NCBI RefSeq assembly: GCF_001296045.1
Contig: NZ_LJHS01000055.1
Span: forward strand, 1 to 64,000
DNA from: Rhizobium sp. AAP43
GTDB taxonomy: Bacteria; Pseudomonadota; Alphaproteobacteria; Rhizobiales; Rhizobiaceae
Direction: 5' to 3'
Length of the DNA stretch: 64,000 bases
In this document: positions 8,803 through 18,085 of the stretch, one piece after another
How the letters are laid out: every line of letters starts with the position of its first letter
How positions within the stretch are numbered: position 1 is the stretch's first letter
Translations under genes and position numbers: made by a program
The notes under the pieces: generated by a model
The model's input: the letters and a program-made list of their open reading frames with translations, nothing else
Database searches by the model: none
Told to the model about the DNA's origin: nothing

Positions 8803-10269
8803 CTATCTCTCATGTCCCGCCTCACTGAGTATGGCGGTTACAGGAGACATCACATAGTCGATGATCCGCCGGCTCTCGGTTTCAATCTCTGCGCGTACTG
8901 TCATACCTGGTTCCAGACGCAGCCGCCCTTCCCCTATTTTAAGCTCCGGACTATCCAGCGCGATGCGCGCAACGAAGAAGAGATTGCTGACCTGCGGCAG
9001 CCCGGCGGCTGTGGCATTCACCCGCCCCGCAGCCTTGGCGCTGGTATCCTGCAGCGCAAGCGCATTGTCGGCGTTGACTGCATCGTCGGAGAGCGACACG
9101 ACTTTGCCGCTGAACGTACCGTACCGGGTAAAGGGAAAGGCATCCGCCTTCAGGGTCACAGGCTGGCCCTCGCGGACAAAGCCGATTTCGGACGATGGGA
9201 TAAGCGCGTCTACCACTACCTCGGTGCCGTCCGGTACAATCACCATAAGTGACTGTCCCGCGTTGACGAATTGTCCGGCGCCTGTCGTCGCCAGCTGCTG
9301 GATGGTACCGGCGATGGGTGCCCTAAGTGTGCGTTCGCTCAGGCGGGCTGTAAACTTTACGATTTCCTGATCCAGTTGCTCGATCTGCCGCTCGGCTGCC
9401 TGGATGCCCTGGAATTGCTCTGAACGAAAATTGGAACGGGTCTGCCGGTCGAGTTCGCTAAAGTTCTCCAGATTGGCGCGCACCTCGTGCATCTGGCTTT
9501 CGTTCTCTGCGAGGTCCGATTGGGCGCGGGCTGTCGCTTCCTGTGCGTTCAGGAGCGCGCCCTTCGAGGCGCTGCCCTGAGCAACCAGCCCAACCAGCAT
9601 CTCGCTCTTTTCGTTGAGGATCCGGATCAGGTTCCGCTGAGCCTCTGCTACAGAACGGAAGCGCTGTATCCGGGCCTCTGCTTCACGCTTCTGCGCCGAA
9701 ATTGAGGCGAGTGCCGCATGGATTGTCCCAGCGTCCGCATTGAAGGCGGCGAGTTCACGACTGGCGACGGTAGTGGGGATCTCGGCCGGAAACTCCGGCG
9801 CGGCCGGCAGGTCTGGCTGATCGACAGCCTTCAGTGCCGCCCGTCGTCTAGCGACCTCTGCCGCCCAGGAATGCCGAGCAGCCCTTGCCGCATCGAGGCT
9901 TGCGCGGATATCGACATCATCCAGCGTAATCAGAGGCTGGCCGAGGGCAACGTGTTGGTCGTTCTCGATATTGATCGAGAGGACACGCCCAGGTTCGGTA
10001 GGCTGAACCACCGTCGGCTGGATCGTTGCCCGAACACGCCCCGGCGCGTTGGTGAACACCTGTAGACTGAAGAACCAGCTCCAGAGGAGTGCGCCGGCAA
10101 TGGTGCTGATCAGCACAAGCAGCAGGACTGGGACTACGCGCGGAACGGGCCTGGCCGCGATCTCGATGGCCGCGGGTAAGAATTCGGCATAGGCGCGATC
10201 GGAGCGGATGGCGGTCGCGACCAGATCGATCTCTTTGGGTTTGGCGACCGGATTGGCTCTGGCGTTCAT
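8803..10269 (-). CDS. Type I secretion membrane-fusion (HlyD-family) adaptor
   Basis: The 488-residue protein has a cytoplasmic N-terminus, one membrane segment near residues 44-70, then a periplasmic part. That part contains a biotinyl-lipoyl-like segment (PGRVLSINIENDQHVALGQ), a long coiled coil (about 160-310) and a beta-barrel region (TLRAPIAGTIQQL; LMVIVPDGTEVVVDALI). This is the HlyD/PrtE layout. It would link the inner-membrane ABC exporter to a TolC-type outer-membrane channel, which is not in the window. Its ATG overlaps the TGA of the exporter gene (ATGA), indicating one operon reading toward the RTX-like gene. Confidence 0.93.
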   Translation of the reverse strand: MNARANPVAKPKEIDLVATAIRSDRAYAEFLPAAIEIAARPVPRVVPVLLLVLISTIAGALLWSWFFSLQVFTNAPGRVRATIQPTVVQPTEPGRVLSINIENDQHVALGQPLITLDDVDIRASLDAARAARHSWAAEVARRRAALKAVDQPDLPAAPEFPAEIPTTVASRELAAFNADAGTIHAALASISAQKREAEARIQRFRSVAEAQRNLIRILNEKSEMLVGLVAQGSASKGALLNAQEATARAQSDLAENESQMHEVRANLENFSELDRQTRSNFRSEQFQGIQAAERQIEQLDQEIVKFTARLSERTLRAPIAGTIQQLATTGAGQFVNAGQSLMVIVPDGTEVVVDALIPSSEIGFVREGQPVTLKADAFPFTRYGTFSGKVVSLSDDAVNADNALALQDTSAKAAGRVNATAAGLPQVSNLFFVARIALDSPELKIGEGRLRLEPGMTVRAEIETESRRIIDYVMSPVTAILSEAGHER

Positions 10270-12431
10270 ACGAACACCTGCTGGTTCTGATGGTTCAGCA
10301 TGCGGGCGAAGAAGCCGGCCTCGTCCTTGATGAGATCGCCAGGCTTTCCGTCCTCGGTGATCTTGCCCCGCTCAAGTGAGATGATGCGGTCGCATTTGGT
10401 GACAGCGGCCAGACGATGGGCAATCACGATCACGGTTCTCCCCTTGGAGATCTCGCGCATGTTGCCCTGAATTGCCTCTTCGCTCTCATAGTCAAGTGCG
10501 CTGGTCGCCTCGTCGAAGATCAGGATCCGCGGGTTGGTGGCAAGTGCGCGCGCAATCGCGATGCGCTGCCTCTGTCCACCGGAGAGATTGGCGCCACGTT
10601 CCTCGATTTGCGTGTCATATCCTTCCGGCATCTGACCTATGAAGTCGTGCGCGCCAGCAAGTCTCGCCGCCTGGATGACTTGTGCGCGCGACAGGGAAGG
10701 ATTCGAGAAGGCGATGTTCTCGTGGATTGTCCTGTTGAACAGAAAGTTTTCCTGCAAGACGACGCCAACCTGTCGCCGCAGCCACGCGGGATCCACTTGG
10801 CTGATATCGAGGCCATCGATGAGGATCTGCCCCCGTTCGGGAATGTAGAGGCGCTGCACGAGCTTCGACAGGGTCGACTTACCCGATCCGGATGGCCCGA
10901 TAATGCCGATCGATGTCCCGGCCTTCACCCGGAACCCCATCCCTTCCATGACCGGGGCACGGTCAGGCCGATAGCGGAACGTGACGTCGGAAAAGACAAT
11001 CTCTCCCTTCGCCGGGGGTAGCGCGCCGAGCGAACCGTTGCGCGGCTCCTGTGGGTGCTGAAGGATGTCACCCAGTCGAGCTGCGGAGACCTTGACCTGC
11101 TGGAAGTCCTGCCAAAGCTGCGAGAGACGAAGGACGGGACCGGTGATCTGCCCCATGATCATGTTGAAGGCGATGAGCGCGCCAACCGTCAGTGCACCAC
11201 CGATAACCTGATAGGCGCCGAGAAATAGGATCAGCACCTGGACCGTTCTCACGACCCATTGGATCAGGTTCTGGCCAATCGCTGCGACCGTGATGCCGCT
11301 GAACGACGTGTGGATGAAGTCGGCGAGCTTGTCTTCCCATTCGGCGCGGACCTGCGGCTCGGCCGCTGACGCCTTGACTGTCTGGATGCCAAGAACCGTT
11401 TCGACGAGGAGCTGCTGGCTCAGTGCACCTTTGTTGAACCGCTCCTCTGTTTTACGCATCAGGATCGGCTGCAGAACGATTGCAATGACGACATAGACCG
11501 GGATCGACAGCGTGACGATAAAGGCGAGCAGCGGCGAGTAGATGTAGAGAATGCCGACCAACACAAAAGCGAATACGAAATCCAGGCCCGCTGTCAGCGC
11601 CTGGCCGGTCAGAAACTGACGGATCTGGTCGAGCTCACGGACGCGTGCGACGGTCTGGCCGGCGGGCCGGGTTTCGAAGTATGAGACCGGCATGCGTATG
11701 AGATGATTGAACACCCCTGCCCCAAGCTCGACGTCGACGCGGCTTGCAGTGTGCGACAGTAGATAGGTTCGCAAAAACTCGATCAGGGCCTGGAAGATGT
11801 TCACCGCCATCAATCCGATGACGACGGCAGTCAGCGTGGCCACGCTGTTGTGGACCAGAACCTTGTCGATCACGATCTGGAAAAGCAGAGGGGTGGCCAG
11901 GCCGAGGATCTGGACAAAGAGCGATGCCAGAAGCACCAGCGCCAGCTCTCGCTTGAATTTCTTCAGGGCTGTCGTGAACCAACTCAACCCGAAGCGATCT
12001 GCGAGCCCGTCCGGACGGCGCGTAACCAGGATGAACGTGCCGGTCCACCGCTCCTTGAATTCGTCGGTTGAGATGACTTGTGCCGCCCTCAAGTGCGGGG
12101 CGAGGAGTTGGAGTCTATCCCCTTCGACCGCAAGGAGCAGGAAGAAGTCAGAGCCCAGCTGCACGATCAAAGGTCGTGGTGCTGCTAGGAGGTTCGCGAG
12201 GCTTTTACCGGCGAACAGTTGTGCCTTAAGACCGACCATGCGGGCGGCCTTCACCAGTCCCTTTGCGTCAATCAACCCGTCGTTCAGGTTGAGTTCGTGA
12301 CGCAGATGTTCGCGATCAACAGGACGGCGGTAGTGCGCGCCAATGGTCGCCAGGCATTCGAAGCCGGTATCGACTTGTTGAACGTTTTCAGTTTCTTGCT
12401 GGACTGTAGTCACGGCAGGGTGAGTATTCAC
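10266..12431 (-). CDS. Type I secretion ABC transporter, HlyB-like with degenerate C39 domain
   Basis: The 721-residue exporter has three parts. Residues about 20-140 resemble a C39 peptidase-like domain, but the catalytic Cys/His pattern is not seen, as in HlyB-type proteins that dock RTX substrates without cleaving them. A six-helix ABC membrane domain spans about 165-440. The nucleotide-binding domain has Walker A GPSGSGKST near 509, signature LSGGQRQR near 615, Walker B ILIFDEATSALD near 633 and an H-loop (IAHRL). It would drive export of the giant RTX-like protein. It is first in its operon; the 168 bp between it and trbI is AT-rich and probably carries the operon promoter. Confidence 0.93.
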   Translation of the reverse strand: MNTHPAVTTVQQETENVQQVDTGFECLATIGAHYRRPVDREHLRHELNLNDGLIDAKGLVKAARMVGLKAQLFAGKSLANLLAAPRPLIVQLGSDFFLLLAVEGDRLQLLAPHLRAAQVISTDEFKERWTGTFILVTRRPDGLADRFGLSWFTTALKKFKRELALVLLASLFVQILGLATPLLFQIVIDKVLVHNSVATLTAVVIGLMAVNIFQALIEFLRTYLLSHTASRVDVELGAGVFNHLIRMPVSYFETRPAGQTVARVRELDQIRQFLTGQALTAGLDFVFAFVLVGILYIYSPLLAFIVTLSIPVYVVIAIVLQPILMRKTEERFNKGALSQQLLVETVLGIQTVKASAAEPQVRAEWEDKLADFIHTSFSGITVAAIGQNLIQWVVRTVQVLILFLGAYQVIGGALTVGALIAFNMIMGQITGPVLRLSQLWQDFQQVKVSAARLGDILQHPQEPRNGSLGALPPAKGEIVFSDVTFRYRPDRAPVMEGMGFRVKAGTSIGIIGPSGSGKSTLSKLVQRLYIPERGQILIDGLDISQVDPAWLRRQVGVVLQENFLFNRTIHENIAFSNPSLSRAQVIQAARLAGAHDFIGQMPEGYDTQIEERGANLSGGQRQRIAIARALATNPRILIFDEATSALDYESEEAIQGNMREISKGRTVIVIAHRLAAVTKCDRIISLERGKITEDGKPGDLIKDEAGFFARMLNHQNQQVFV

Positions 12432-12599
12432 AGTTCAGCTCTGAGCTCTTAGAAATCACAACGTGGAGTAATTGGTATCAAGTAAACCCGATGCACTCAA
12501 GAGGTGCGTTCGTTCATTTTTCACAACTACGGGCGTTGCGAGTTACTGGCGCTTTAGCGAGGTGAGAGATTATTCTGTTGTTTTATGAATTATTGCGCG

Positions 12600-13892
12600 T
12601 CAACCGGACTGAGGGAATGTGATGTCCTGATCCACCAGGACATTGAAGCGGTATCCCGGTCTGATCTTGATGGTTGGCTGCATATTAAGATTTTTCGAGA
12701 TTGTCTGTTCCGCAGCCCGGCCGAAGGACTCAGCGAAATTCCGCCGCGCCGCATCCGATGCTGTGCTCTGGGTGCTGAGTGTCGAACTTTCGGGCACGGC
12801 CATATCGATGCCGGTCCCGATCAGTGCAATAAGGGCCGCTGAACCGAAGGTGCGGACATAGTGATTATCGACCTTATCCTTGAAGCCACCATAGCCTTCC
12901 GCATCCGCGCCGGCCATTCCCCCGATTTGTATGGTTGAGCCGTTCGGGAAGATGATATCCGTCCAGACAACGAGCACGCGGTTCTGCCCGAACGACACCT
13001 TGCTGTCGTAACGCCCGAAGAGCTTCGCGCCTTGGGGAATGAGCAAATGGCGACCTGTTGCACTGTCATAAACGTTTTGACTGACCTGCGCCGAGATGCG
13101 CCCAGGAAGATCCGAATTGATCCCCGTAATCAAGGTGGCAGGGATGACCGAGCCGCGTTTGAGTTCGTATGGAGACTGTTGGGGCACGACCTGATTGGGG
13201 AGATAGCCAAGCTCCTTCAAATCCGAGTTAAAAAACTCCTCCTTGGTAATCTGCCCGTTTGGATCACCCCCCTGCCCAAGGGCCGCCGACTTCAATGCGG
13301 AACCATAGAGATCGGTTGCGGTACTCGACTCCACGGCTGATCTTGTTTGCGTTGTCGCTCCGGTCGGTTGATTGCTCTGCTCAGCAACGTCACTGATGTC
13401 GACCTCAAGCGGTGAATCGAGCGCTGCACCCTTCGCCTGAAGGCTTGCCATCCGCTGACGCTGCTGCTCCCGCAAGATCTGTTCCTGCTGTTCGCGGATC
13501 ATGCGAGCATTCCATTCTTCTTCGGATTCCATCCGCGGCTGGCGGGTGGCACGGGGCTCGCTCCTGACTTCCGGTGCTGGTGCCAGCTGAGCAGGGGTTT
13601 GGACGACCGCAGGAGTAGGCTGAAACGTCGTTTGCTCTGCCCGATCACCAATGATCCCGTCTTTCACCCCGCGTTTCATCTGTTCGGCAAAGTTTGAGGC
13701 CGAGACGCCGGATGCGTTGTCGGCCGACTGCTGCCCGAACTTGAGGCCACGTGACGACAGGCCATAAATGAGGACTGCGAGGAACAGCGCAATGAGGCCG
13801 ATGCCAACGAAGACCGGCACGCGATTGAGCCGTTTCATGCCCCGCTGCTCGCCGACGTGAGCAGCATTTCCAAGTTTCAGCGATTGTACCAT
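12600..13892 (-). CDS. trbI: Conjugal transfer protein TrbI (VirB10-like)
   Basis: The 430-residue protein starts MVQSLKLGNAAHVGEQ, which I prefer over a longer upstream frame because that would run across trbH. It has a short cytoplasmic tail, one membrane helix (about 25-45), a Gln/Glu/Arg-rich linker (about 100-180) and a C-terminal VirB10/TrbI domain with LIPQGAKLFGRYDSKV, DIIFPNGSTIQIGGM and a final RPGYRFNVLVDQDI. It spans the envelope and connects inner and outer membrane parts of the mating channel. It is the last gene of the trb operon. Confidence 0.95.
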   Translation of the reverse strand: MVQSLKLGNAAHVGEQRGMKRLNRVPVFVGIGLIALFLAVLIYGLSSRGLKFGQQSADNASGVSASNFAEQMKRGVKDGIIGDRAEQTTFQPTPAVVQTPAQLAPAPEVRSEPRATRQPRMESEEEWNARMIREQQEQILREQQRQRMASLQAKGAALDSPLEVDISDVAEQSNQPTGATTQTRSAVESSTATDLYGSALKSAALGQGGDPNGQITKEEFFNSDLKELGYLPNQVVPQQSPYELKRGSVIPATLITGINSDLPGRISAQVSQNVYDSATGRHLLIPQGAKLFGRYDSKVSFGQNRVLVVWTDIIFPNGSTIQIGGMAGADAEGYGGFKDKVDNHYVRTFGSAALIALIGTGIDMAVPESSTLSTQSTASDAARRNFAESFGRAAEQTISKNLNMQPTIKIRPGYRFNVLVDQDITFPQSG

Positions 13893-13905
13893 TTTTGTCT
13901 CCCCC

Positions 13906-14352
13906 TCACTCGAACGCCATGACGGACAGGGGACTGACCGGGGCTGCCGATCCGTTGCTGAGCGAATAGACGCGACCGAGGGCAAGCTTGTCTGTCGATA
14001 GTCGGGCGAGCACCTGTCCACCTTCGGAACCGATGAAGTAGCTGAGTTCCGTCGGTTTATTCCCTTTCGCCTCAAGCTTGGATGGGTTGGCGTGGACGAC
14101 AGTGTAACCCCAACCTTTAAGTGCGGACTCAAGTGCAATGGAGAACTCTGAACTCTCCTTCTCCATTTTGAATGACGAGCCAGGTGGCCCGGCATGTTCG
14201 GCAAATCGAGCTGCCATATCGCCAGCGATCGCGCTTGCGGCCGGCCCGGAAATGTCTGCCGATGAGATGCTCGTTGCTGATCCCGTTGGGGTCGTCTGAC
14301 ACCCTACGAGAAACGCGATTGCGAAGAGGGAAAAGAACAGATGCTTTCGCAT
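13906..14352 (-). CDS. trbH: Conjugal transfer lipoprotein TrbH
   Basis: The 148-residue protein has a lipoprotein signal peptide with lipobox FLVGCQ (Cys18), followed by a soluble domain with no recognised enzyme motif. Its place between trbG and trbI matches TrbH of Ti-type plasmids. It is expected to be anchored in the outer membrane as an accessory part of the mating-pair-formation channel. Spacing of 3 bp to trbG and 13 bp to trbI supports cotranscription. Confidence 0.88.
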   Translation of the reverse strand: MRKHLFFSLFAIAFLVGCQTTPTGSATSISSADISGPAASAIAGDMAARFAEHAGPPGSSFKMEKESSEFSIALESALKGWGYTVVHANPSKLEAKGNKPTELSYFIGSEGGQVLARLSTDKLALGRVYSLSNGSAAPVSPLSVMAFE

Positions 14353-14355
14353 TCG

Positions 14356-15186
14356 TTACCCTCCCCGCCTGATCGTAATTTTCTGCTGCCGCCAACCAAC
14401 TCCCGACAGGAGAACGGCCTTGTCGATATTGTAGTCGACGATCATCATGTCATTCTTCATCCGGTAGTTCACGACCCGGTTCTGGCCACCGGAGACGACA
14501 AAGAGAACCGGGGCATCCTGGCCTGCGATCGTGCGCGGAAACTGGATGTACGTCTTTTGCCCATCTGAATAGACACGTTTCGGCCGCCAGGGGGCGTTAC
14601 CAGTCATCGAATAGGAAAACGAGAGCTGCTCAGGTGAGGTGCCGCCGTCCGCGCCATTCATGGTTTGAATCCGAGCATTGATATCTGCCAGCCTGGTTGC
14701 AGCGTCCTCTGGATATTCGAACCCAACGCGCGCCATATACTGGCTCGGGTGGGACTTGAGCTGGATGTGGTAAGTCCGGCGCGAGGTTGTAATCACCATG
14801 GAAGTGACCAGACCTGGTTCCGACGGTTTGACGATCAAGTGGATCGCTTGTCCGCCCGCAGCGCCCGAGGTTGCAGGTTCGACCTTCCAACGAACCGTGT
14901 CGCCAACCAGAACGTCGCGCACGATCTCGCCACCCTGGAGCTCGATGTCGCAGACCTGCAGAGGCGAGCAGACCACCGATGGCTGAGTCTCTCCAAATAG
15001 GAAGATGACCTTGCCATCAGGTCCGCGCGTGACGAGCCCGGTTTGCCCTCTCCATTTGCCTGAGAGATTGGTGGCTTGAGCCTCCTTGTTTGACAGACTT
15101 TGTCCAGACGCGGGGACTGTCATCGCAACCGTGGCCGTGAGCGACAGTAGGACGGGAAGGGCGATATGGCTTTTGGCACTGTTCAC
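14356..15186 (-). CDS. trbG: Conjugal transfer protein TrbG (VirB9-like)
   Basis: I choose the GTG at 15186, seven bases after an AGGAG ribosome site; a longer frame to 15273 would overlap trbF. The 276-residue product begins with a Sec signal (about 1-30, ending VPASGQS) and has the TrbG/VirB9 fold, with [12 protein letters not shown] in the N-terminal half and [18 protein letters not shown] and [15 protein letters not shown] near the C-terminus. It is a periplasmic/outer-membrane component that pairs with TrbI (VirB10) and TrbH in the transfer channel. Confidence 0.94.
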   Translation of the reverse strand: MNSAKSHIALPVLLSLTATVAMTVPASGQSLSNKEAQATNLSGKWRGQTGLVTRGPDGKVIFLFGETQPSVVCSPLQVCDIELQGGEIVRDVLVGDTVRWKVEPATSGAAGGQAIHLIVKPSEPGLVTSMVITTSRRTYHIQLKSHPSQYMARVGFEYPEDAATRLADINARIQTMNGADGGTSPEQLSFSYSMTGNAPWRPKRVYSDGQKTYIQFPRTIAGQDAPVLFVVSGGQNRVVNYRMKNDMMIVDYNIDKAVLLSGVGWRQQKITIRRGG

Positions 15187-15202
15187 TGCAGATCTCCTGC
15201 CC

Positions 15203-15865
15203 TTAAAGTTGCGCCGTCCAATCGAAGTCCGTGACATAGACACCGATCGGGTTGAGACGAATGGTTGCTTCATCCTGCGGAGAGGTGATCGACACAGTCG
15301 CGATGCCGCGAAACCGGCGTGTTGCTATTTCCTTGCCTTTGCGATCGCGCTCATACTCCGTCCAGTCGAGCTGGTACGTGTGGTTGGACAGGGCCACGAT
15401 GTTGTTGACCTCAATCGCAACGGTCGCGCTGATGGCCTTTTCGAAAGGCGAGTTACCACGGAACCAGGCATTGACCTTCTGCGTGGAAGGATCACTCGTC
15501 CTCAAGTGAGCGTAGGTGCGGTCAATATACTGTTTCTGGACGACCGCATCGGGTGTGATCGAACGGAAGCTCGCGACAAAACTCCCAAGAGTTGCACGCA
15601 CGACGCGCGCGTCGGCATATTCGATCTGTTGAGGGAAACCGCCGGAGACGGTGTTGCCGAGTTTGTCGACCTCGACGATGTAAGGCACCAGCTTCACCTG
15701 AGTGCTGAGATAAAGTGCATATGTAAAGCCGATCACTGCAAGAGTGAGGCTCAATAGGCCGACTGCACGCCACGTCGCTGCAGCCTTAACATAGGAGCCG
15801 TATCGTTCCGACCATTCCTGCCGCGCGGCAAGATACGGGTTGTCGGGTGCGCGTTGCGCTGCCAT
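15203..15865 (-). CDS. trbF: Conjugal transfer protein TrbF (VirB8-like)
   Basis: The 220-residue protein has a short cytoplasmic N-terminus ([18 protein letters not shown]), one membrane helix near residues 34-52 and a periplasmic VirB8-like domain. It belongs to the inner-membrane scaffold of the type IV secretion apparatus. Gene order trbL-trbF-trbG and close spacing match Ti-plasmid trb operons. Confidence 0.94.
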   Translation of the reverse strand: MAAQRAPDNPYLAARQEWSERYGSYVKAAATWRAVGLLSLTLAVIGFTYALYLSTQVKLVPYIVEVDKLGNTVSGGFPQQIEYADARVVRATLGSFVASFRSITPDAVVQKQYIDRTYAHLRTSDPSTQKVNAWFRGNSPFEKAISATVAIEVNNIVALSNHTYQLDWTEYERDRKGKEIATRRFRGIATVSITSPQDEATIRLNPIGVYVTDFDWTAQL

Positions 15866-15885
15866 CCAGATGTCCTATCTCTATA

Positions 15886-17079
15886 TCAAGATTTTTTCGG
15901 AGAGCCCGAGGTGGTTCCAACCGTTGGTGGACCACCAGTCGAGGCATGGCCTCGGGCCGCGTCGAGTTTTGCGTTCGCCAGTCCAAGCAAGGTACTGGCA
16001 TGTGCACCGGGCGCACCGATTGCCTTGTCTTTTGCGGCAGAACCTATCGCAGAGAAGCCTGAGCCGAGGCTTGCCCTGGCTGCCTGATATGCCGCTGCGG
16101 CCGGTGGAGCGCCTGATGTGTGAGCCGACTTCGCTGCGGCATATCCCGATATGGCAGCGCCGGCGCCAAGCGATATGGCACCCAGTCCGGCCGATGCTGC
16201 CTGGCCCCCATGCCGGATTGTCTCCATGCCGCCAGTGACAGAGGCACCCTGAACCACACCCTGCATGATGTTCGGCACATACATAGAGATGATGAACACG
16301 ACGACGGAAATCCCGGCAATGGCAAGCGTCGTGATGAACTGGTCGGTTTCTGCGGTTGGCGCCTCTGCCAGACCAAGCAGAACTTCGGAACCGATCTTCG
16401 AAATCATCACCAACGCCATCAGCTTCATGCCGACACCGAAGGCATAGACGAGGTAGCGGATCGCAAAATCCTTGGTGAAGGAGGACCCGCCAAGGCCCAG
16501 CATGATCATCCCGGCCAAGAGGCCGACATACATTTCCACCATGACGGAGACGAAGATCGCAGCAACAAGGGAGAAGCAAATCACGACGATGCCCATGGCA
16601 AGGACTGCCGCAATTGCCAGTGCATTGTCCTCAAACACGCCAAACTTGGCTTGCTCGGACATTTGTGCGGCAACCCGGATCCCGGCGTCGAAGACTTCTG
16701 CTGGCGATGCCGTCCCGCTCCCAGACCCAATCTGGAAGAGGCTGTCGACCACGGCTTTTGCGAAGGTCGGCCCCTGAGCGAGTACGAAAGCAAAAAAGCC
16801 TATGAACATGATGCGGCGGACAAGTTCTGCAAACCAGCTGTCGATTGAGGCGGCCTGGATTGCCAACCACACTGCCGCGATCCCAACCTCGATGCCGGCA
16901 AGAATCCAGAACAGTGATCTAGCCGCTTCCATGATGGTGGTTTCCCATCCCTTGGCGGCGGCAGACACCTGGTTCTCGAGTTCTGTCAGGACCTGACCAG
17001 TTTGCCCCAATGCCGGCGAAACCAGCACGGTACAAAGCGCGGCGGCCGCTATGAAGGTGCGAATGAGGGACTTCACCAT
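15886..17079 (-). CDS. trbL: Conjugal transfer membrane protein TrbL (VirB6-like)
   Basis: The 397-residue polytopic protein starts with a signal-like segment (to about residue 25), has five or six further membrane segments between 55 and 270, and ends in an Ala/Gly/Ser-rich hydrophilic tail. This is the usual TrbL architecture. It would form part of the inner-membrane channel. Its start overlaps the end of trbK by 7 bp. Confidence 0.93.
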   Translation of the reverse strand: MVKSLIRTFIAAAALCTVLVSPALGQTGQVLTELENQVSAAAKGWETTIMEAARSLFWILAGIEVGIAAVWLAIQAASIDSWFAELVRRIMFIGFFAFVLAQGPTFAKAVVDSLFQIGSGSGTASPAEVFDAGIRVAAQMSEQAKFGVFEDNALAIAAVLAMGIVVICFSLVAAIFVSVMVEMYVGLLAGMIMLGLGGSSFTKDFAIRYLVYAFGVGMKLMALVMISKIGSEVLLGLAEAPTAETDQFITTLAIAGISVVVFIISMYVPNIMQGVVQGASVTGGMETIRHGGQAASAGLGAISLGAGAAISGYAAAKSAHTSGAPPAAAAYQAARASLGSGFSAIGSAAKDKAIGAPGAHASTLLGLANAKLDAARGHASTGGPPTVGTTSGSPKKS

Positions 17080-17279
17080 CGCGGTCGCATCTCCTGGCCT
17101 TTTACGATGGGAGCCAGGCTCTTCTCCGTCCCAAAAAACTTCTGGCGGGTTGCGCGTTGTTCTTCGGTCATCCCAGGCGTCGTAGAGGGAGATCGCCAGT
17201 CAACGTGTACCGCGGCGATTGCAGTGGTCAGTCCAGCGATGGTGATGAGAGTGATGATGAGTTTGATAGTGAGGCTCAC
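17073..17279 (-). CDS. trbK: Small protein TrbK (entry-exclusion type)
   Basis: This 68-residue protein has one N-terminal hydrophobic segment (about 5-25) and a short polar tail. Position between trbJ and trbL, with ATGA overlap to trbJ, identifies it as TrbK, which on RP4-like and Ti plasmids acts in entry exclusion. Unlike RP4 TrbK it has no cysteine at all, so it cannot be a lipoprotein. Its last residues GQEMRPRW closely resemble the end of TrbJ (GQKMEPRW). Confidence 0.85.
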   Translation of the reverse strand: MSLTIKLIITLITIAGLTTAIAAVHVDWRSPSTTPGMTEEQRATRQKFFGTEKSLAPIVKGQEMRPRW

Positions 17280-18085
17280 CAGCGCGGCTCCATTTTCTGA
17301 CCTTCTGGAATGTCCTGGACGTTGGCATTGAAGAAAGCCTCACGACGCGCCTGGGCGAGATCCTTGTCGGTTTGCTCGCTCTGCAGCCAAGTTCCCATCA
17401 TCGTTGTTTGTTGCGAGACGATGCCTCGCAGCTTCTGCATCTGGGCGACCTGCTGTGCTGCAATTTGATGGCCAACCTGCAGTGCCTTCATCTGTCCATC
17501 TGCCGACTGAGACATCGAGCGAAGCTCGCTCATCGTCGTCTCCTCGCTATCGAATTGCTCGGCCGTCAGGGAGGCAGCCCTCAGCGTGCCGGAAATCGTG
17601 TCGCGATTCGTGTCAGACCAGGCTTGGTAGGTGGTTGAGAAGCTCTCGGCATTGGGGAGAACCGTCTTCAGATCCGCATAGCTTTTAAACCTCTGCTTGA
17701 GTAGGTCGTCCGCATTGCCCATGGAAAATGCGATCCCCTGCCCCTGCTCGACGATGTCGCGCAACTGACCGAGGTCTTTCTCCACTTGGCCCCAGACGTG
17801 GGAGGGCAGCTGGGCCGTGTTCTGCAGCATATTCTGGTAGATGTTCAGCTGGTTCTGGATTTGCTCGGCAAGCTGGCTGATTTGGGTGATCTGGTTCTGG
17901 ATCTGCTGACCCGACTGACCGACGAGAGAAACAAGCTCGCCATTGTTAAGGAGCTGCGTCCACTCAGTGGCGCCGCCGGTCGCCGCACCCGCATGGGATT
18001 GGGCCGAAGACATGATGAGGTAGCTTGCGGCAAGCAGGCAAGCAAACGCCCTGCCCGTCCGGGAATGCGGGTGGTTTCTACGCAT
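17276..18085 (-). CDS. trbJ: Conjugal transfer protein TrbJ (VirB5-like)
   Basis: I choose the ATG at 18085 (MRRNHPHSRTGRAF), preceded by a GAGGG ribosome site and overlapping the end of trbE by 8 bp; a longer frame extends deep into trbE. The 269-residue product has a signal peptide (ending SAQSHAG), then a Gln-rich helical region (QIQNQITQISQLAEQIQNQL) and further coiled-coil-like helices. It is the periplasmic, minor-pilin-like VirB5 counterpart of the trb system. Confidence 0.92.
   Translation of the reverse strand: MRRNHPHSRTGRAFACLLAASYLIMSSAQSHAGAATGGATEWTQLLNNGELVSLVGQSGQQIQNQITQISQLAEQIQNQLNIYQNMLQNTAQLPSHVWGQVEKDLGQLRDIVEQGQGIAFSMGNADDLLKQRFKSYADLKTVLPNAESFSTTYQAWSDTNRDTISGTLRAASLTAEQFDSEETTMSELRSMSQSADGQMKALQVGHQIAAQQVAQMQKLRGIVSQQTTMMGTWLQSEQTDKDLAQARREAFFNANVQDIPEGQKMEPRW

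Noticed and set aside
12600..14204. A 534-codon version of TrbI starting at 14204
   Set aside because: The first 104 residues are read through trbH in another frame and have no protein-like character; MVQSLKLGN at 13892 is the natural start.
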